From NCBI RefSeq assembly GCF_001040945.1, contig NZ_CP011930.1, forward strand, positions 2,953,704 through 3,017,703: a DNA stretch of 64,000 nt, in the 5' to 3' direction. Under the pieces are notes generated by a model. That model was not told the DNA's origin and did no database searches. It was given only the letters and a program-made list of their open reading frames with translations. The stretch is from Herbaspirillum seropedicae. Lineage in GTDB: Bacteria; Pseudomonadota; Gammaproteobacteria; Burkholderiales; Burkholderiaceae_D. Below are positions 35,150 to 44,080 of this stretch, in pieces (the stretch's first letter is position 1; each line of letters opens with the position of its first letter). A program made the position numbers and the translations under genes.

Positions 35150-36736
35150 GTGCAAGGAAAACTGTCGGTCACCGCCCGCCTGGGGCTGCTGCTGGCGCTG
35201 CTGTGCGCCAGCGTCCTCCTGCTGGCCTGGCGCGACATGCTGGGCATGGCCTCCAGCAATGACAAGCTGAAATACGTCTATGAAGACCGCACGATGGCGC
35301 TCATCCACATTGCCCGGGTGCGCGATGCGCTCTACCAGAACCGCGACCTGATGGGGCGCGCCCTGATGATGGCCAACCTGCGCACCGATCCCAATGCCGA
35401 CGACAGCGTCTCGGCGGCGCGCATCAAGCAGAACCTGGGGGGAATGGCGGCGCTGGACGCCAGTTTCCGGGAAGGATGGAAGGCCTACCGCGACACCCGC
35501 CTCAGTCCGGAAGAAACCACCCTGGCCGGGCGCTTCGAAGAGCGCTGGCAGACCTACCTGAGCGAACGCGACCAGATCATCACGCTCATCGCCAACGGCG
35601 AACCGCTGCAAGCCAATCGCCGCTGGACCGCGCTGACCACGCAACTGGCCGATCTGGCCGGCCTGCTGTCGAAGCTGGGCCGGCTGCAGGAAAGCCTCAC
35701 CGGCAGCGCCTACGAAGAGGCCCGCAACGAATACCAGCGCCTGCGCACCCACAACCTGGAGATCGCCGGGCTGACGCTGGCGCTGGGCCTGGCGCTGGCG
35801 CTATGGATCATCGCCGGCGTGCGCCGCGAACTGGGTGGAGAGCCGGCCTATGCCGCCGATATCGTGCGCCAGATCGCCGATGGCAACCTGTGCGTGGAAG
35901 TCAATCTGCGCAGCAACGACCGCAGCAGCCTGCTCTACGCCATGCACACCATGCGCGCACGCCTGACCGAGATCATGCGCAATGTCACCCTCTCGACCCA
36001 AGCGCTGGGCGTGTCGTCACGCCAGCTCAACGCCACCGCCCATGCACTGGCGCAGGCCTCCAGCGAGCAGGCTGCGGCGGTGGAAGAAGTCCATGGTGCC
36101 ATCGCCAGCATGAACCAGGCCATCCAGCAGACCGGAGAACATGCCCGTCGCACCAACCAGATCGCGGTCGCCGCCGCCAGCGACGCCGACAAGAGCGGCG
36201 CGGCCGTGCAGACCACGGTCGACGCCATGCGCGGCATTGCGCGCCAGGTCGGCGTGATCGACGACATTGCCTACCAGACCAATCTGCTGGCGCTCAATGC
36301 GGCCATCGAAGCGGCCCGCGCCGGCGAGCATGGACGCGGCTTTTCGGTGGTGGCGGCCGAGGTGCGCAAGCTGGCCGAACGCAGCCAGAGCAGCGCCCAC
36401 GAGATCAGCGTGATCGCCCAGCAAAGTGTGGAGCTGGCCGAGCAGACCAGCCAGCGGCTGGTGGAAGGCACCCTACAGGGGATACGCCAGGCCTCCCAGC
36501 AGATCAACCAGATCACGCTGTCCTCGCGCATGCAGGAAGAAGGCGTGGCCGAAATCGGCGTGGCCGTCACGCAGTTGAACGACACCACCCAGCGCAATGC
36601 GGCCGCCTCCGAGGAGCTGGCCATCACCGCCGAGGCGATGGCGGAACGGGCGCGCGAGCTCAACGCCCAACTGGCCTACTTCCGCCTCGAGCAGAGCCAG
36701 CAAGGCCAGCCCGGCCAGCGTCCTGCAGCTGCTTAA
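35150..36736 (+). CDS. Methyl-accepting chemotaxis protein
   Basis: A 528-residue chemoreceptor. The first transmembrane helix is near residues 7-25 ([16 protein letters not shown]), then a periplasmic four-helix-bundle ligand domain to about 185, the second helix ([18 protein letters not shown]) and a HAMP segment. A long coiled-coil signalling domain follows with the tip [23 protein letters not shown] at 35150 has an AAGGA seven bases before it and gives a basic start; an ATG at 35108 is in frame but lacks a ribosome-binding site. The C-terminus lacks the CheR-docking pentapeptide. Its stop overlaps the convergent GNAT stop (TTAA). The ligand is unknown. Confidence 0.88.
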   Translation: MQGKLSVTARLGLLLALLCASVLLLAWRDMLGMASSNDKLKYVYEDRTMALIHIARVRDALYQNRDLMGRALMMANLRTDPNADDSVSAARIKQNLGGMAALDASFREGWKAYRDTRLSPEETTLAGRFEERWQTYLSERDQIITLIANGEPLQANRRWTALTTQLADLAGLLSKLGRLQESLTGSAYEEARNEYQRLRTHNLEIAGLTLALGLALALWIIAGVRRELGGEPAYAADIVRQIADGNLCVEVNLRSNDRSSLLYAMHTMRARLTEIMRNVTLSTQALGVSSRQLNATAHALAQASSEQAAAVEEVHGAIASMNQAIQQTGEHARRTNQIAVAAASDADKSGAAVQTTVDAMRGIARQVGVIDDIAYQTNLLALNAAIEAARAGEHGRGFSVVAAEVRKLAERSQSSAHEISVIAQQSVELAEQTSQRLVEGTLQGIRQASQQINQITLSSRMQEEGVAEIGVAVTQLNDTTQRNAAASEELAITAEAMAERARELNAQLAYFRLEQSQQGQPGQRPAAA

Positions 36737-37158
36737 CCCGGCGCCAGCGAAGCGCGCATGGTGATGTGTTCGATGCCGGCCTCGAGGAAGATCTCGCCTT
36801 CCTGCACGAAACCGTGGGCGGCATAGAAAGGCGCTGCATGCGTCTGCGCATTGAGCACCACTTCGCGGTCGCCGCGCGCGCGGGCGGCCTGCATCAGCGC
36901 CTGCAGCACCGCCCCACCCACGCCCTTGCCGCGTCCGGCCTTGCGCACGGCCATGCGGCCGATATGGCCGTCGGGCAGCAGACGGCCGGTGGCCAGCGGC
37001 TGGCCTGCCTCGTCATAGGCCACGGCGTGGATGCAATGGGCATCCATCTCGTCGAGCTCGATCTCGGCCGGAACCTGCTGCTCGTCCACGAAGACGTCGA
37101 AACGGATAGGCTGGGCGTGGGCGCGCATGGCGTCCCAGCTGCCGGTGATGATGTTCAT
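36733..37158 (-). CDS. GNAT family N-acetyltransferase
   Basis: A 141-residue ElaA-like GNAT enzyme that moves acetyl from acetyl-CoA to an amine. The acetyl-CoA loop appears as [41 protein letters not shown] near the N-terminus is a typical ElaA/YjdJ-like motif. The ATG at 37158 has AGGGT upstream and is preferred to one five codons earlier. Substrate unknown. Its last bases overlap the chemoreceptor stop by 4 bp, with no room for a terminator between them. Confidence 0.85.
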   Translation of the reverse strand: MNIITGSWDAMRAHAQPIRFDVFVDEQQVPAEIELDEMDAHCIHAVAYDEAGQPLATGRLLPDGHIGRMAVRKAGRGKGVGGAVLQALMQAARARGDREVVLNAQTHAAPFYAAHGFVQEGEIFLEAGIEHITMRASLAPG

Positions 37159-37236
37159 GCGGGTACCCTGCATTGAAATAAGAACGGAAAGAACTGGAAA
37201 TCAGCAATCACGAGGTCTGGCAAGCCGGACACGGAT

Positions 37237-37671
37237 TCAGTCATGCTCCAGCTTGCGCGAGATATCGAGGCGGCGAATCAGCTTGAAAGTGCCCATGGCC
37301 TTGGCCACCAGCCGCTCGCCCTGCCACAGTTCGGCCTGGCAGAAGCACATGGTGGTGGAACGGTGATAGGTATGGCCGCGCGCCACGATGGTGTCGCCAG
37401 CGCGACCCGCCGGCTGCAGGAAGCTGGTGCTCATCTCCACCGTGGCCGAGGACTTGGCGTCAGGCACGCCGGCACGCGCCGACAGACCCATGGCCACGTC
37501 CAGCAGCGTCATCGAGATGCCGCCCTGGGCCACCTGCCAGCTGTTCATGAACTCCGGCTTCAACAGCAGCGACATCACTGCGCGGTCGTCGCCGTATTCC
37601 AGCACCTCCACGCCCAGGGCCTGCAGATAGGGATTGCCCTGCGGGAAAACCTCGGTCAGCGCCAGACTCAT
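37237..37671 (-). CDS. PaaI-type hotdog thioesterase
   Basis: A 144-residue hotdog-fold thioesterase. EFMNSWQVAQGGISMTLLDVAMG carries the family's catalytic Asp/Gly-rich helix, and SSATVEMSTSFLQPA follows. It hydrolyses an acyl-CoA or aryl-CoA thioester; the substrate is unknown. The ATG at 37671 is the family-like start; the longer frame runs into the neighbouring Dabb gene. It starts 10 bp after the Dabb gene ends, so the two are in one operon. Confidence 0.85.
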   Translation of the reverse strand: MSLALTEVFPQGNPYLQALGVEVLEYGDDRAVMSLLLKPEFMNSWQVAQGGISMTLLDVAMGLSARAGVPDAKSSATVEMSTSFLQPAGRAGDTIVARGHTYHRSTTMCFCQAELWQGERLVAKAMGTFKLIRRLDISRKLEHD

Positions 37672-37681
37672 CGTGCCGGCC

Positions 37682-37984
37682 TCAGACTTCGTAGTCCATG
37701 CACTGGCGCGCTTCGCGCACCGCGCCGATGAAAGGCTTGATGGCCACGTGGTCGGGATGTTCCTGGTAGGCGTCCAGCGCCGCGCGCGAGGCGAACTCGG
37801 AATAGAGCACCACGTCATAGGTCGCTTCCAGACCCGGCTGGGCCACCACGGCCTCGAACTTCAGGATGCCCGGCACCACGTTGGCGCAGCTGTCCAGCAG
37901 TGCCTTCATCTTGCGCAGGTTGGTGGCCTTGTCGGCGCCTTCCGCATGGTCCTTCAGCTTCCACATCACGATATGCTTGATCAC
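37682..37984 (-). CDS. Dabb (stress-responsive alpha/beta barrel) domain protein
   Basis: A 100-residue single-domain protein with the Dabb start IKHIVMWKLKDHA and HPDHVAIKPFIGAV near the end, a dimeric alpha-beta barrel fold. The start is a GTG at 37984 preceded by GGGAG, giving the usual N-terminus; the ATG-initiated longer frame would be unlike the family. Precedes the thioesterase in the same operon. The biological role is unknown. Confidence 0.85.
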   Translation of the reverse strand: MIKHIVMWKLKDHAEGADKATNLRKMKALLDSCANVVPGILKFEAVVAQPGLEATYDVVLYSEFASRAALDAYQEHPDHVAIKPFIGAVREARQCMDYEV

Positions 37985-38061
37985 GTTGGTTCTCCCTGAT
38001 TCCTGGAAAATGGGCAAACCGACATGATAAGCCAAAGCGCCCGCCTCGGCCGCGCCCTGGC

Positions 38062-38922
38062 TCAGCTGCGCGCAGCGATCTTCATGAAGGAACCGACCAG
38101 CCGCCCCTCGCGACGCTCGGCCAGGCAATAGACATAGGTATGGGTGCTGACCGGATCGCCCTCGATGCGCACCATGCGAAAACGCTCATCGGGCACGAAT
38201 TCGGCCTCCGACACCGCGCCCAGGCCCAGCCCCCGCGCCACCGCCTCGCGCAGCGCCTCGCGACTGCCGATCTCCATGACCACCTGCACTTTCACACCAG
38301 CCTGCTGCAAGGCCTTTTCCAGCGCCAGGCGGGTGGTGGAACCCTGCTCGCGCATGAGCATGGGCTGCTGGTCCAGCTCGGCCAGGGTGACCGAGTCGCG
38401 CTGGTAGAACGGATGGCTGCGGTGGGCGAACAGCACCACCGCATGGTCGGCGTAGGGCAAGGCGTGAAAGCGCGCATCATCGGTGAAGCTGGCCAGCACG
38501 GCCACGTCGGTCACGTAGTTTTCCAGGTCCGCCAGGGTCTGCGCCGAATTGCCCAGGCGGATCGACAGCTCCACCCGGGGATAGCGGGCGCGATAGGCAT
38601 CGACCATCTCGATGACGTGGAAAGGGCCGACCGCGCCGATGCGCAGATGCCCCACATGCAAGGCCCCGGAATTGACCAGCAGGTTCAGGGCGTCCAGTTC
38701 CAGTTCGGCGATGTTCTGCGCGATCGGCAAGAGCCGTTGCGCAGTCTCCGACAAGTCCACCCGCCGGCCCCGGCGGAAGAACAGTTCGACATTGTGCTCG
38801 CGCTCCAGCGATTGCACCTGGGTGGTCAGGGTGGGCTGGCTCACGCCCAGGGCGCGCGCTGCCGCCGAAAAGCCGCGATGGCGCGCCACCGCCAGGAAGG
38901 CGCGCAGTTGCGAAGGGGTCAT
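38062..38922 (-). CDS. LysR family regulator next to phnX
   Basis: A 286-residue LysR regulator: helix-turn-helix FLAVARHRGFSAAARALGVSQPTLTTQVQSLE, then a periplasmic-binding-like effector domain. Divergent from phnX over a 137-bp region that holds ATCTATAGAT (38921-38930, overlapping the start) and TTATATCGATAA (38961-38972), both possible half-sites. Its relatives near phnX control 2-aminoethylphosphonate use, so that is the likely role here. Confidence 0.88.
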   Translation of the reverse strand: MTPSQLRAFLAVARHRGFSAAARALGVSQPTLTTQVQSLEREHNVELFFRRGRRVDLSETAQRLLPIAQNIAELELDALNLLVNSGALHVGHLRIGAVGPFHVIEMVDAYRARYPRVELSIRLGNSAQTLADLENYVTDVAVLASFTDDARFHALPYADHAVVLFAHRSHPFYQRDSVTLAELDQQPMLMREQGSTTRLALEKALQQAGVKVQVVMEIGSREALREAVARGLGLGAVSEAEFVPDERFRMVRIEGDPVSTHTYVYCLAERREGRLVGSFMKIAARS

Positions 38923-39059
38923 CTATAGATCCTGCCAATAGTTCCTACCGATTTTGGCGATTATATCGATAACAGGCCCGTCACAATGCCGCTTTAAGCT
39001 ATTCACTGTCGATGGCGGCGTCAATGACGACGCCGCCACGCCTACCCCAGGAGAATCCC

Positions 39060-39893
39060 GTGAACACCGCCCTCGCCTCCCGCGCCTGCCCCGCCCTGCA
39101 AGCCGTCATCTTCGACTGGGCCGGTACGCTGGTCGATTTCGGCTCGCTGGCGCCGACCCAGATCTTCGTCGATGCCTTCGAGAGCTTCGATATCGAGATC
39201 AGCCTGGCCCAGGCGCGCGGCCCCATGGGGCTGTCGAAGTGGCAGCACATCCGCCTCTTGCTGGACGAGCCCGCCATTGCCGCACAATGGCAAGCACGCA
39301 CCGGCAGGCCGCCCGCCGACAGCGATGTCGACGCCCTCTATGAGCGCTTCATGCCGATGCAGATCGCCAAGGTCGGCCAGTACTCCCAGCCCATCGACGG
39401 CGCCGCGCAGGTGCTGGCCTGGCTGCGCGGCCAAGGCCTGAAAATCGGTTCCTGCTCCGGCTATCCGCGCCAGGTGCTGGACGTGCTGCTGCCGCTGGCG
39501 GCCGCCGCCGGCATCCGCCCCGACCACGTAGTGGCCGGTGATGAACTGGCCGCGGGCGGCCGGCCCGGTCCCTACATGGCGCTGGCCAATGTGCTGGCCC
39601 TACGGATCGACGACGTGGCGGCCTGCATCAAGGTGGACGATACCGTGCCGGGGATAGAGGAAGGCTTGCGTGCAGGCATGTGGAGCGTGGGCGTGTCGCT
39701 GTGCGGCAATGAAGTCGGACTCACCCGCAGCGAACTGGACAGCCTGCCGCCAGCGACGGCCAGTGAACTGAACCGGCAGGCGCAGGACCGTCTGCGCCAG
39801 GCCGGCGCCCATTACGTCATCGACACCGTCGCCGGATTGCCCGAGGTGGTGGCGCATATCCGCGCGCGCCTGGCGCGCGGCGAGCGGCCCTGA
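39060..39893 (+). CDS. phnX: Phosphonoacetaldehyde hydrolase
   Basis: A 277-residue HAD-superfamily enzyme that splits phosphonoacetaldehyde to acetaldehyde and phosphate. The catalytic pair is intact: nucleophile D19 in VIFDWAGTLVD and the Schiff-base Lys K60 in MGLSKWQHI. The 41-residue spacing equals that of the Bacillus enzyme (D12, K53). The GTG at 39060 has a strong AGGAG ribosome-binding site; an ATG 16 codons upstream has none. The aminotransferase phnW, which makes the substrate, and any phosphonate transporter are not in the window. A short GC hairpin follows at 39901. Confidence 0.92.
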   Translation: MNTALASRACPALQAVIFDWAGTLVDFGSLAPTQIFVDAFESFDIEISLAQARGPMGLSKWQHIRLLLDEPAIAAQWQARTGRPPADSDVDALYERFMPMQIAKVGQYSQPIDGAAQVLAWLRGQGLKIGSCSGYPRQVLDVLLPLAAAAGIRPDHVVAGDELAAGGRPGPYMALANVLALRIDDVAACIKVDDTVPGIEEGLRAGMWSVGVSLCGNEVGLTRSELDSLPPATASELNRQAQDRLRQAGAHYVIDTVAGLPEVVAHIRARLARGERP

Positions 39894-39916
39894 CGCCCTG
39901 CCCGCCCTGGCGGGGC

Positions 39917-42415
39917 TCAGTTACTTCGGCTGCGGGCGCTGCGCTTGGTCGTGGTAGCGCTGGACGGCTTGGCGGGCTTCAGCGACTTGGCTGATGTGAC
40001 TGACTTGGCCGCCTTGCTCGGTTGCGCGGGAGCCGCCGCCTTACGCTGCGTCCTTGCCGGCGTCGGCGCAGGCTTGGCCTCGGTGCGCCGAGGCGAAGAC
40101 GCGCGTGGCCGCTTGACGGGAGCCGCTTCCAGCTCGCCGGCCGGCACCGTGACCTCATCGCTGCCCGCACCGATGGCCGACGTCAGCTTGCGCGCCAGCG
40201 CAATCACCTTGTCCGGATTGACATCGAGCGTGCCGATGAGCAGCTCGATGATTTCCGAACGCGGATTGGCCAGTGTCGGCTCGATCATCATGACCGCCGC
40301 CGACAAGGCCAGCGCCCGCTCGCGGCTGGCCGCATCGGGCAGCATCTGTCCCAACGCATTGAGCGCCTCCACGGGCGCCACGGCGGTGATGCGCGCCTGT
40401 TCCTTGAGCAGTTGCACCCAGTTGGTCTGCGCCGAGACACTGGCGTGCATGTTCGGCAATTGCGCCAGTAGCCGCGCCAGGCGCAGGCTGCGCCGTTCGA
40501 ACACACCAATCGAAATCATGCCGGCGATGACGATGCGGCAGACCGCCTCGGCAAAGCCGCCCTCGGCAATCTGGCCGATCACGGTCTCGCGATACCGCCC
40601 CAGTTCCTGCTGCGCCCAGCGCTGGGCCAGCTCGGCATCGGGCTCGCGCGGCGGCAGCCAGGCGCCCAGCCCATTCGGACCGAACATCTGGCGCGTCATG
40701 CGCACTGTGCGGGCGTCGCGCTGGTCGCGCCAGGCGTTGAGCTCATCGGTGATCTTCTGCGCCATGCGGGCTTCGTACTGCTTCAGCGGATGCTGCGGGT
40801 CCAGTTGCACCCGTTGCGCCCGTGCCTGCGCGGCCTGCTGACGGATGAAGGCGGCCGCCGGATGGGCGTCCGAGAACAGTTGCCGCTGCATGCGCAAAGG
40901 GTTCATGCGCATCAAGGCGTTGGCGCTCTCGCGGGTGGCCGTCATGCGCACCCAGGGGCGCACCCAGGTCTTGTAGAACTGCGCATTCATCTGCGACCAC
41001 TGGCTGATGGTCGAGAAGATCGCCTCTTCCTCGCGTCCCTCCGGATTGAGCTTGCGCAGGTCTTCCATGGTGCGGTGTTCGTAGTGCACCGTATAGTCGC
41101 CCGGCTCCAGGACGTCCCAGCGCTGGGTGGGACGGCCATCCTTACGTTCCAGCTTCATCTCGTAGAGGCCGGGCGGCAGGCTTTCGATCACGTCCAGCGA
41201 GCTGACCAGCTGGTCATGTTCCTTCAGCGCCACCGAGCCGCCCACGAAGATGCCCAGGTGACCCACGCTCTCATGCAGCACGTAGATGATGGTGCGGCCC
41301 GCCGCCGCGATGGCGCGCTCGTCGCCCCAGGTATCGATGATCCAGTTCAGCGCCTGCGGCGGCGGAGTGATGTTGTCGCCCCAGGAGGCGAAGACCACGA
41401 TGGGCGCGCTGATCTCGCGCAGGTTCACCGGCTTGCCCCGCACCTGCAGTTCGCCCCGCGCCAGCTTGTTGCCGACGAAGAGGTTTTCGGTGATGGCCTC
41501 GATCTCGGCCCCGGTCATGCGGAAGAAGCCGCCCCACCAGCGTTCGAACTCCAGGAAGCGCGCCGCCTCCTGGTCCACGCCGGCCCACAGGTTGTAGTAC
41601 TTGTTCCAGAAGGTATTGGCTGGATTGAGCTTCTCGAAGTTCTCCACCAGATAGGCCCCATCGAAGCGGTCCGCGCCCAGGTCAGCGGCCAGCGACGCCA
41701 GCCAGGTGCCGCCCAGGTTCGCGCCGCTGTAGCGCATCGGGTTCAAGGTCGAGCTGCCGGCCCAGTAGGAGGCCGGCGCGCCTACCATCATCAGCGGCCC
41801 GAACAGCTCCGGCCGCACCGCGTCCAGCGTCATCATGGCCCAGCCAGCCTGGCAATTGCCGATCACCACCGGCTTGGCCGAGCATTGCGGATGGCGGCGG
41901 ATCACCTCTTCCAGGAAGCGCGCCTCGGCATCCATCACCGTCACCAGCGTCTGCCCGTCCTCGGGCTCGGGACGGAAGGTGACGAAATACACCGTATGGC
42001 CGGCCTTCATGGCCATGCCCACTTCTGAATCGAACTTGAATCCGCCAATGCCCGGCCCATGTCCGGCGCGCGGATCGACCACCACCACCGGCCGCGCCTG
42101 CGGATTGACCGGCAGGCCGGCAGGCGGCTGTAGCCTCAGCAAGGCGTAGTTGCAGGCTTGCGGCAGGTCGTGGCCGTCCAGCACCACTTCATGGGCAAAT
42201 TTCAGCAGCGGCGGGGTGCCCTGCTCCAGGTGCTCCAGGTAGTCGTTGCCACGGTCGAGCAGCGTATCGAGGAACAGGAAACTGCGCTGCAGGCAGTCCT
42301 GCAGATAGGCCGGCACGTCGCCCCAGGAGGCGCTGGCCGCCACCGGCTGGTCGTCGTCGGGGTGCGCATGCCCATCATTGGGCGCGGCCGATACCGGTTT
42401 CTTGCGGTTGATCAT
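39917..42415 (-). CDS. DUF3141 protein with a PHA-synthase-like alpha/beta-hydrolase core
   Basis: An 832-residue protein. The alpha/beta-hydrolase core (about residues 70-400) has nucleophile Cys C188 in VVIGNCQAGW (PhaC uses the same GxCxxG-type elbow), Asp D347 in SWGDNITPP and His H386 in HESVGHLGIFV, so the triad is complete. A helical region follows, then a Lys/Ala/Pro/Ser-rich basic tail (about residues 745-832), like the DNA-binding tails of PhaF or AlgP. The ATG at 42415 has GGAG eight bases upstream. This suggests a granule- or nucleoid-associated acyl enzyme; the reaction is unproven. It is convergent with phnX. Confidence 0.83.
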   Translation of the reverse strand: MINRKKPVSAAPNDGHAHPDDDQPVAASASWGDVPAYLQDCLQRSFLFLDTLLDRGNDYLEHLEQGTPPLLKFAHEVVLDGHDLPQACNYALLRLQPPAGLPVNPQARPVVVVDPRAGHGPGIGGFKFDSEVGMAMKAGHTVYFVTFRPEPEDGQTLVTVMDAEARFLEEVIRRHPQCSAKPVVIGNCQAGWAMMTLDAVRPELFGPLMMVGAPASYWAGSSTLNPMRYSGANLGGTWLASLAADLGADRFDGAYLVENFEKLNPANTFWNKYYNLWAGVDQEAARFLEFERWWGGFFRMTGAEIEAITENLFVGNKLARGELQVRGKPVNLREISAPIVVFASWGDNITPPPQALNWIIDTWGDERAIAAAGRTIIYVLHESVGHLGIFVGGSVALKEHDQLVSSLDVIESLPPGLYEMKLERKDGRPTQRWDVLEPGDYTVHYEHRTMEDLRKLNPEGREEEAIFSTISQWSQMNAQFYKTWVRPWVRMTATRESANALMRMNPLRMQRQLFSDAHPAAAFIRQQAAQARAQRVQLDPQHPLKQYEARMAQKITDELNAWRDQRDARTVRMTRQMFGPNGLGAWLPPREPDAELAQRWAQQELGRYRETVIGQIAEGGFAEAVCRIVIAGMISIGVFERRSLRLARLLAQLPNMHASVSAQTNWVQLLKEQARITAVAPVEALNALGQMLPDAASRERALALSAAVMMIEPTLANPRSEIIELLIGTLDVNPDKVIALARKLTSAIGAGSDEVTVPAGELEAAPVKRPRASSPRRTEAKPAPTPARTQRKAAAPAQPSKAAKSVTSAKSLKPAKPSSATTTKRSARSRSN

Positions 42416-42553
42416 GACTGCACTCCGAAGCATTGGATAGCGTCATGATACGGACAAAGGCCAGGGCAAATCGACCGATCTCTGCCACAATGGAGCCGCA
42501 ATTCGCGGTATTGCCTTTGAGAAGCGACACAAACATTGCACGGAGGAATTTTC

Positions 42554-43426
42554 ATGGAGCTCAAGAGCCTGGTGGACCAGCCTGGCAAATTGCCGACCGT
42601 TCCCAAGGTGGTACAGCAATTGATGGCCAGTTTCAACGCCGAGGACATCTCTGCCCACGAGATCGCCCAGCAGATCGCCACCGACCCTGCCCTGAGCGCC
42701 AAGGTGCTGCGGCTGGCGAACTCGGCCTTCTTCCACGCCTCGCGCACCATCGGCACGGTCGATGACGCGCTGCGCATCCTGGGTTTCATCATGGTCCGCA
42801 ACCTGGTGCTGGGCAATGGCATGGTGGCGGCCTTCAAGAACACCCGCGGCATGGACCTGCACCAGTTCTGGCGGCACACCCTCTACACCGCCGTGGCCGC
42901 GCGCTGGCTGGCCATGCACGCCGGCATGGTCGGTGAAGACAATGGCGACGCCGTCTTCACGGTGGGGATGATGCATGGCATCGGCCAGTTGCAATTGCAC
43001 GCCGTGGCCGCCAATGCGGTAGCGCCCCTGGACCGGCACAGCAATGTGCTCGACAGCGACCGCGCCGAACGGGAGAAAGAGGCCTGGGGTTTCCACTACG
43101 CCGATGTCTCGGCCGAGCTGGCCGCGATCTGGCACTTCCCGGATGCGCTGGTGACGGCGCTGCGCTCGGTGCCCGATCCGCTGGGCGCAGGCCGGTTCGA
43201 TCGCGCCGCCGCCTGGGTCCACCTGGGCGGCTGGGCGGCGCGGGTGGCGATCCTGTCGCAGGATGATGAAAACGCGCAGGCCACTTACCCGGCTGCGGTC
43301 GGCAAGAAGCTGGGCGTGGACCCGGCGTGGATGCCGCTGCTGGTCAAGCATGATCCCGACAAGGCCGAACGGGCCATGCCGTCCCTGGGCGAGCTCGCCG
43401 CCGGGCTGGACGCGATGCTGGAATAA
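42554..43426 (+). CDS. HDOD domain signalling protein
   Basis: A 290-residue single-domain HDOD protein (residues 14-210), with PTVPKVVQQLMASF, QIATDPALSAKVLRLANSAFF and HTLYTAVAARWLAMHAG. Such proteins carry signalling roles without known catalysis. The start at 42554 has GGAGGAA before it. Divergent from DUF3141 and followed after 9 bp by a small membrane protein, probably co-transcribed. It is the second HDOD gene of the window and only distantly similar to the first by eye. Confidence 0.85.
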   Translation: MELKSLVDQPGKLPTVPKVVQQLMASFNAEDISAHEIAQQIATDPALSAKVLRLANSAFFHASRTIGTVDDALRILGFIMVRNLVLGNGMVAAFKNTRGMDLHQFWRHTLYTAVAARWLAMHAGMVGEDNGDAVFTVGMMHGIGQLQLHAVAANAVAPLDRHSNVLDSDRAEREKEAWGFHYADVSAELAAIWHFPDALVTALRSVPDPLGAGRFDRAAAWVHLGGWAARVAILSQDDENAQATYPAAVGKKLGVDPAWMPLLVKHDPDKAERAMPSLGELAAGLDAMLE

Positions 43427-43435
43427 GGGGGGCCG

Positions 43436-43672
43436 ATGGAGAACATCATCAGCCTGCTGCTGGGCCTGCTACGGTATCTGGCCTTCAATACTCTCTTCTA
43501 CCTGCTCGGCTGCGGGCTGCTCAAGCTCATCACGCTGGGCCGTTATCCGCGCTGGCTGCCGCTGGGCAGCGGCCACTGGCGCCAACAAGCACAGGACTAC
43601 GAACTGGTGGCGCTGTTCGGATTGCTCGCCAGCGTGGCCCTGCTGGTGCTGGGCGCGCGGCTACTGGGCTGA
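43436..43672 (+). CDS. Small membrane protein, hypothetical
   Basis: A 78-residue protein with two predicted transmembrane helices: residues 5-30 (ISLLLGLLRYLAFNTLFYLLGCGLL) and 57-77 (LVALFGLLASVALLVLGARLL), joined by a basic, Trp-containing loop. No family recognised. It lies 9 bp after the HDOD gene and shares its codon use, so it is likely co-transcribed with it. Confidence 0.72.
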   Translation: MENIISLLLGLLRYLAFNTLFYLLGCGLLKLITLGRYPRWLPLGSGHWRQQAQDYELVALFGLLASVALLVLGARLLG

Positions 43673-43681
43673 GCCTGCGGC

Positions 43682-43978
43682 TCAGGTCGCGCAGATGCTG
43701 CAGCTGTGTCCCTTGCAGTTGTGCAGCACACTGCTGCGCCCTGCGCCCGCGTGCGTCCCTGGTCCGGTCGCGCCCTGCCCGGCCAGTTGCTCAGCGCCAT
43801 TGCGCGGCTGCCAGCGGTACTTGACCTGCAAGCCGACGTGACCGCCCGTGGGCATGGGCGAAGCGGCGGTACGCTCTTGGCAGTAAGGGCAAACTGTCTC
43901 GCCATGCAGTGCCTGCAAGGAAATCAGGCGTTCGAAGATGCCTTCGCAATGGCTGCAACGGATATCGTACAAGGGCAT
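43682..43978 (-). CDS. fmdB: FmdB-type zinc-ribbon regulator
   Basis: A 98-residue protein. The N-terminus MPLYDIRCSHCEGIFERL and the CPYC pair form an FmdB zinc ribbon; three further Cys lie in CKGHSCSIC at the C-terminus. FmdB-type proteins accompany amide-use genes as putative regulators. A strong ribosome-binding site (GGAGGAAGC) fixes the start. A rho-independent terminator separates it from fmdA upstream, so it may be expressed by read-through or from its own promoter. Confidence 0.85.
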   Translation of the reverse strand: MPLYDIRCSHCEGIFERLISLQALHGETVCPYCQERTAASPMPTGGHVGLQVKYRWQPRNGAEQLAGQGATGPGTHAGAGRSSVLHNCKGHSCSICAT

Positions 43979-44015
43979 GGCGCTTCCTCCAGCAATTCAG
44001 CATCACATCAAAAAA

Positions 44016-44041
44016 CCCGGCCAGGCCTGCGCCCGGCCGGG
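44016..44041 (-). terminator. Intrinsic terminator between fmdA and fmdB
   Basis: On the minus strand the stem CCCGGCC / GGCCGGG (with a 12-base loop) is followed by TTTTTTG. It begins 40 bp after the fmdA stop and ends about 40 bp before the fmdB start. Confidence 0.8.
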
Positions 44042-44080
44042 AACACACACGTCACTGCGAACAGCGAACAGCGAAAAGCG

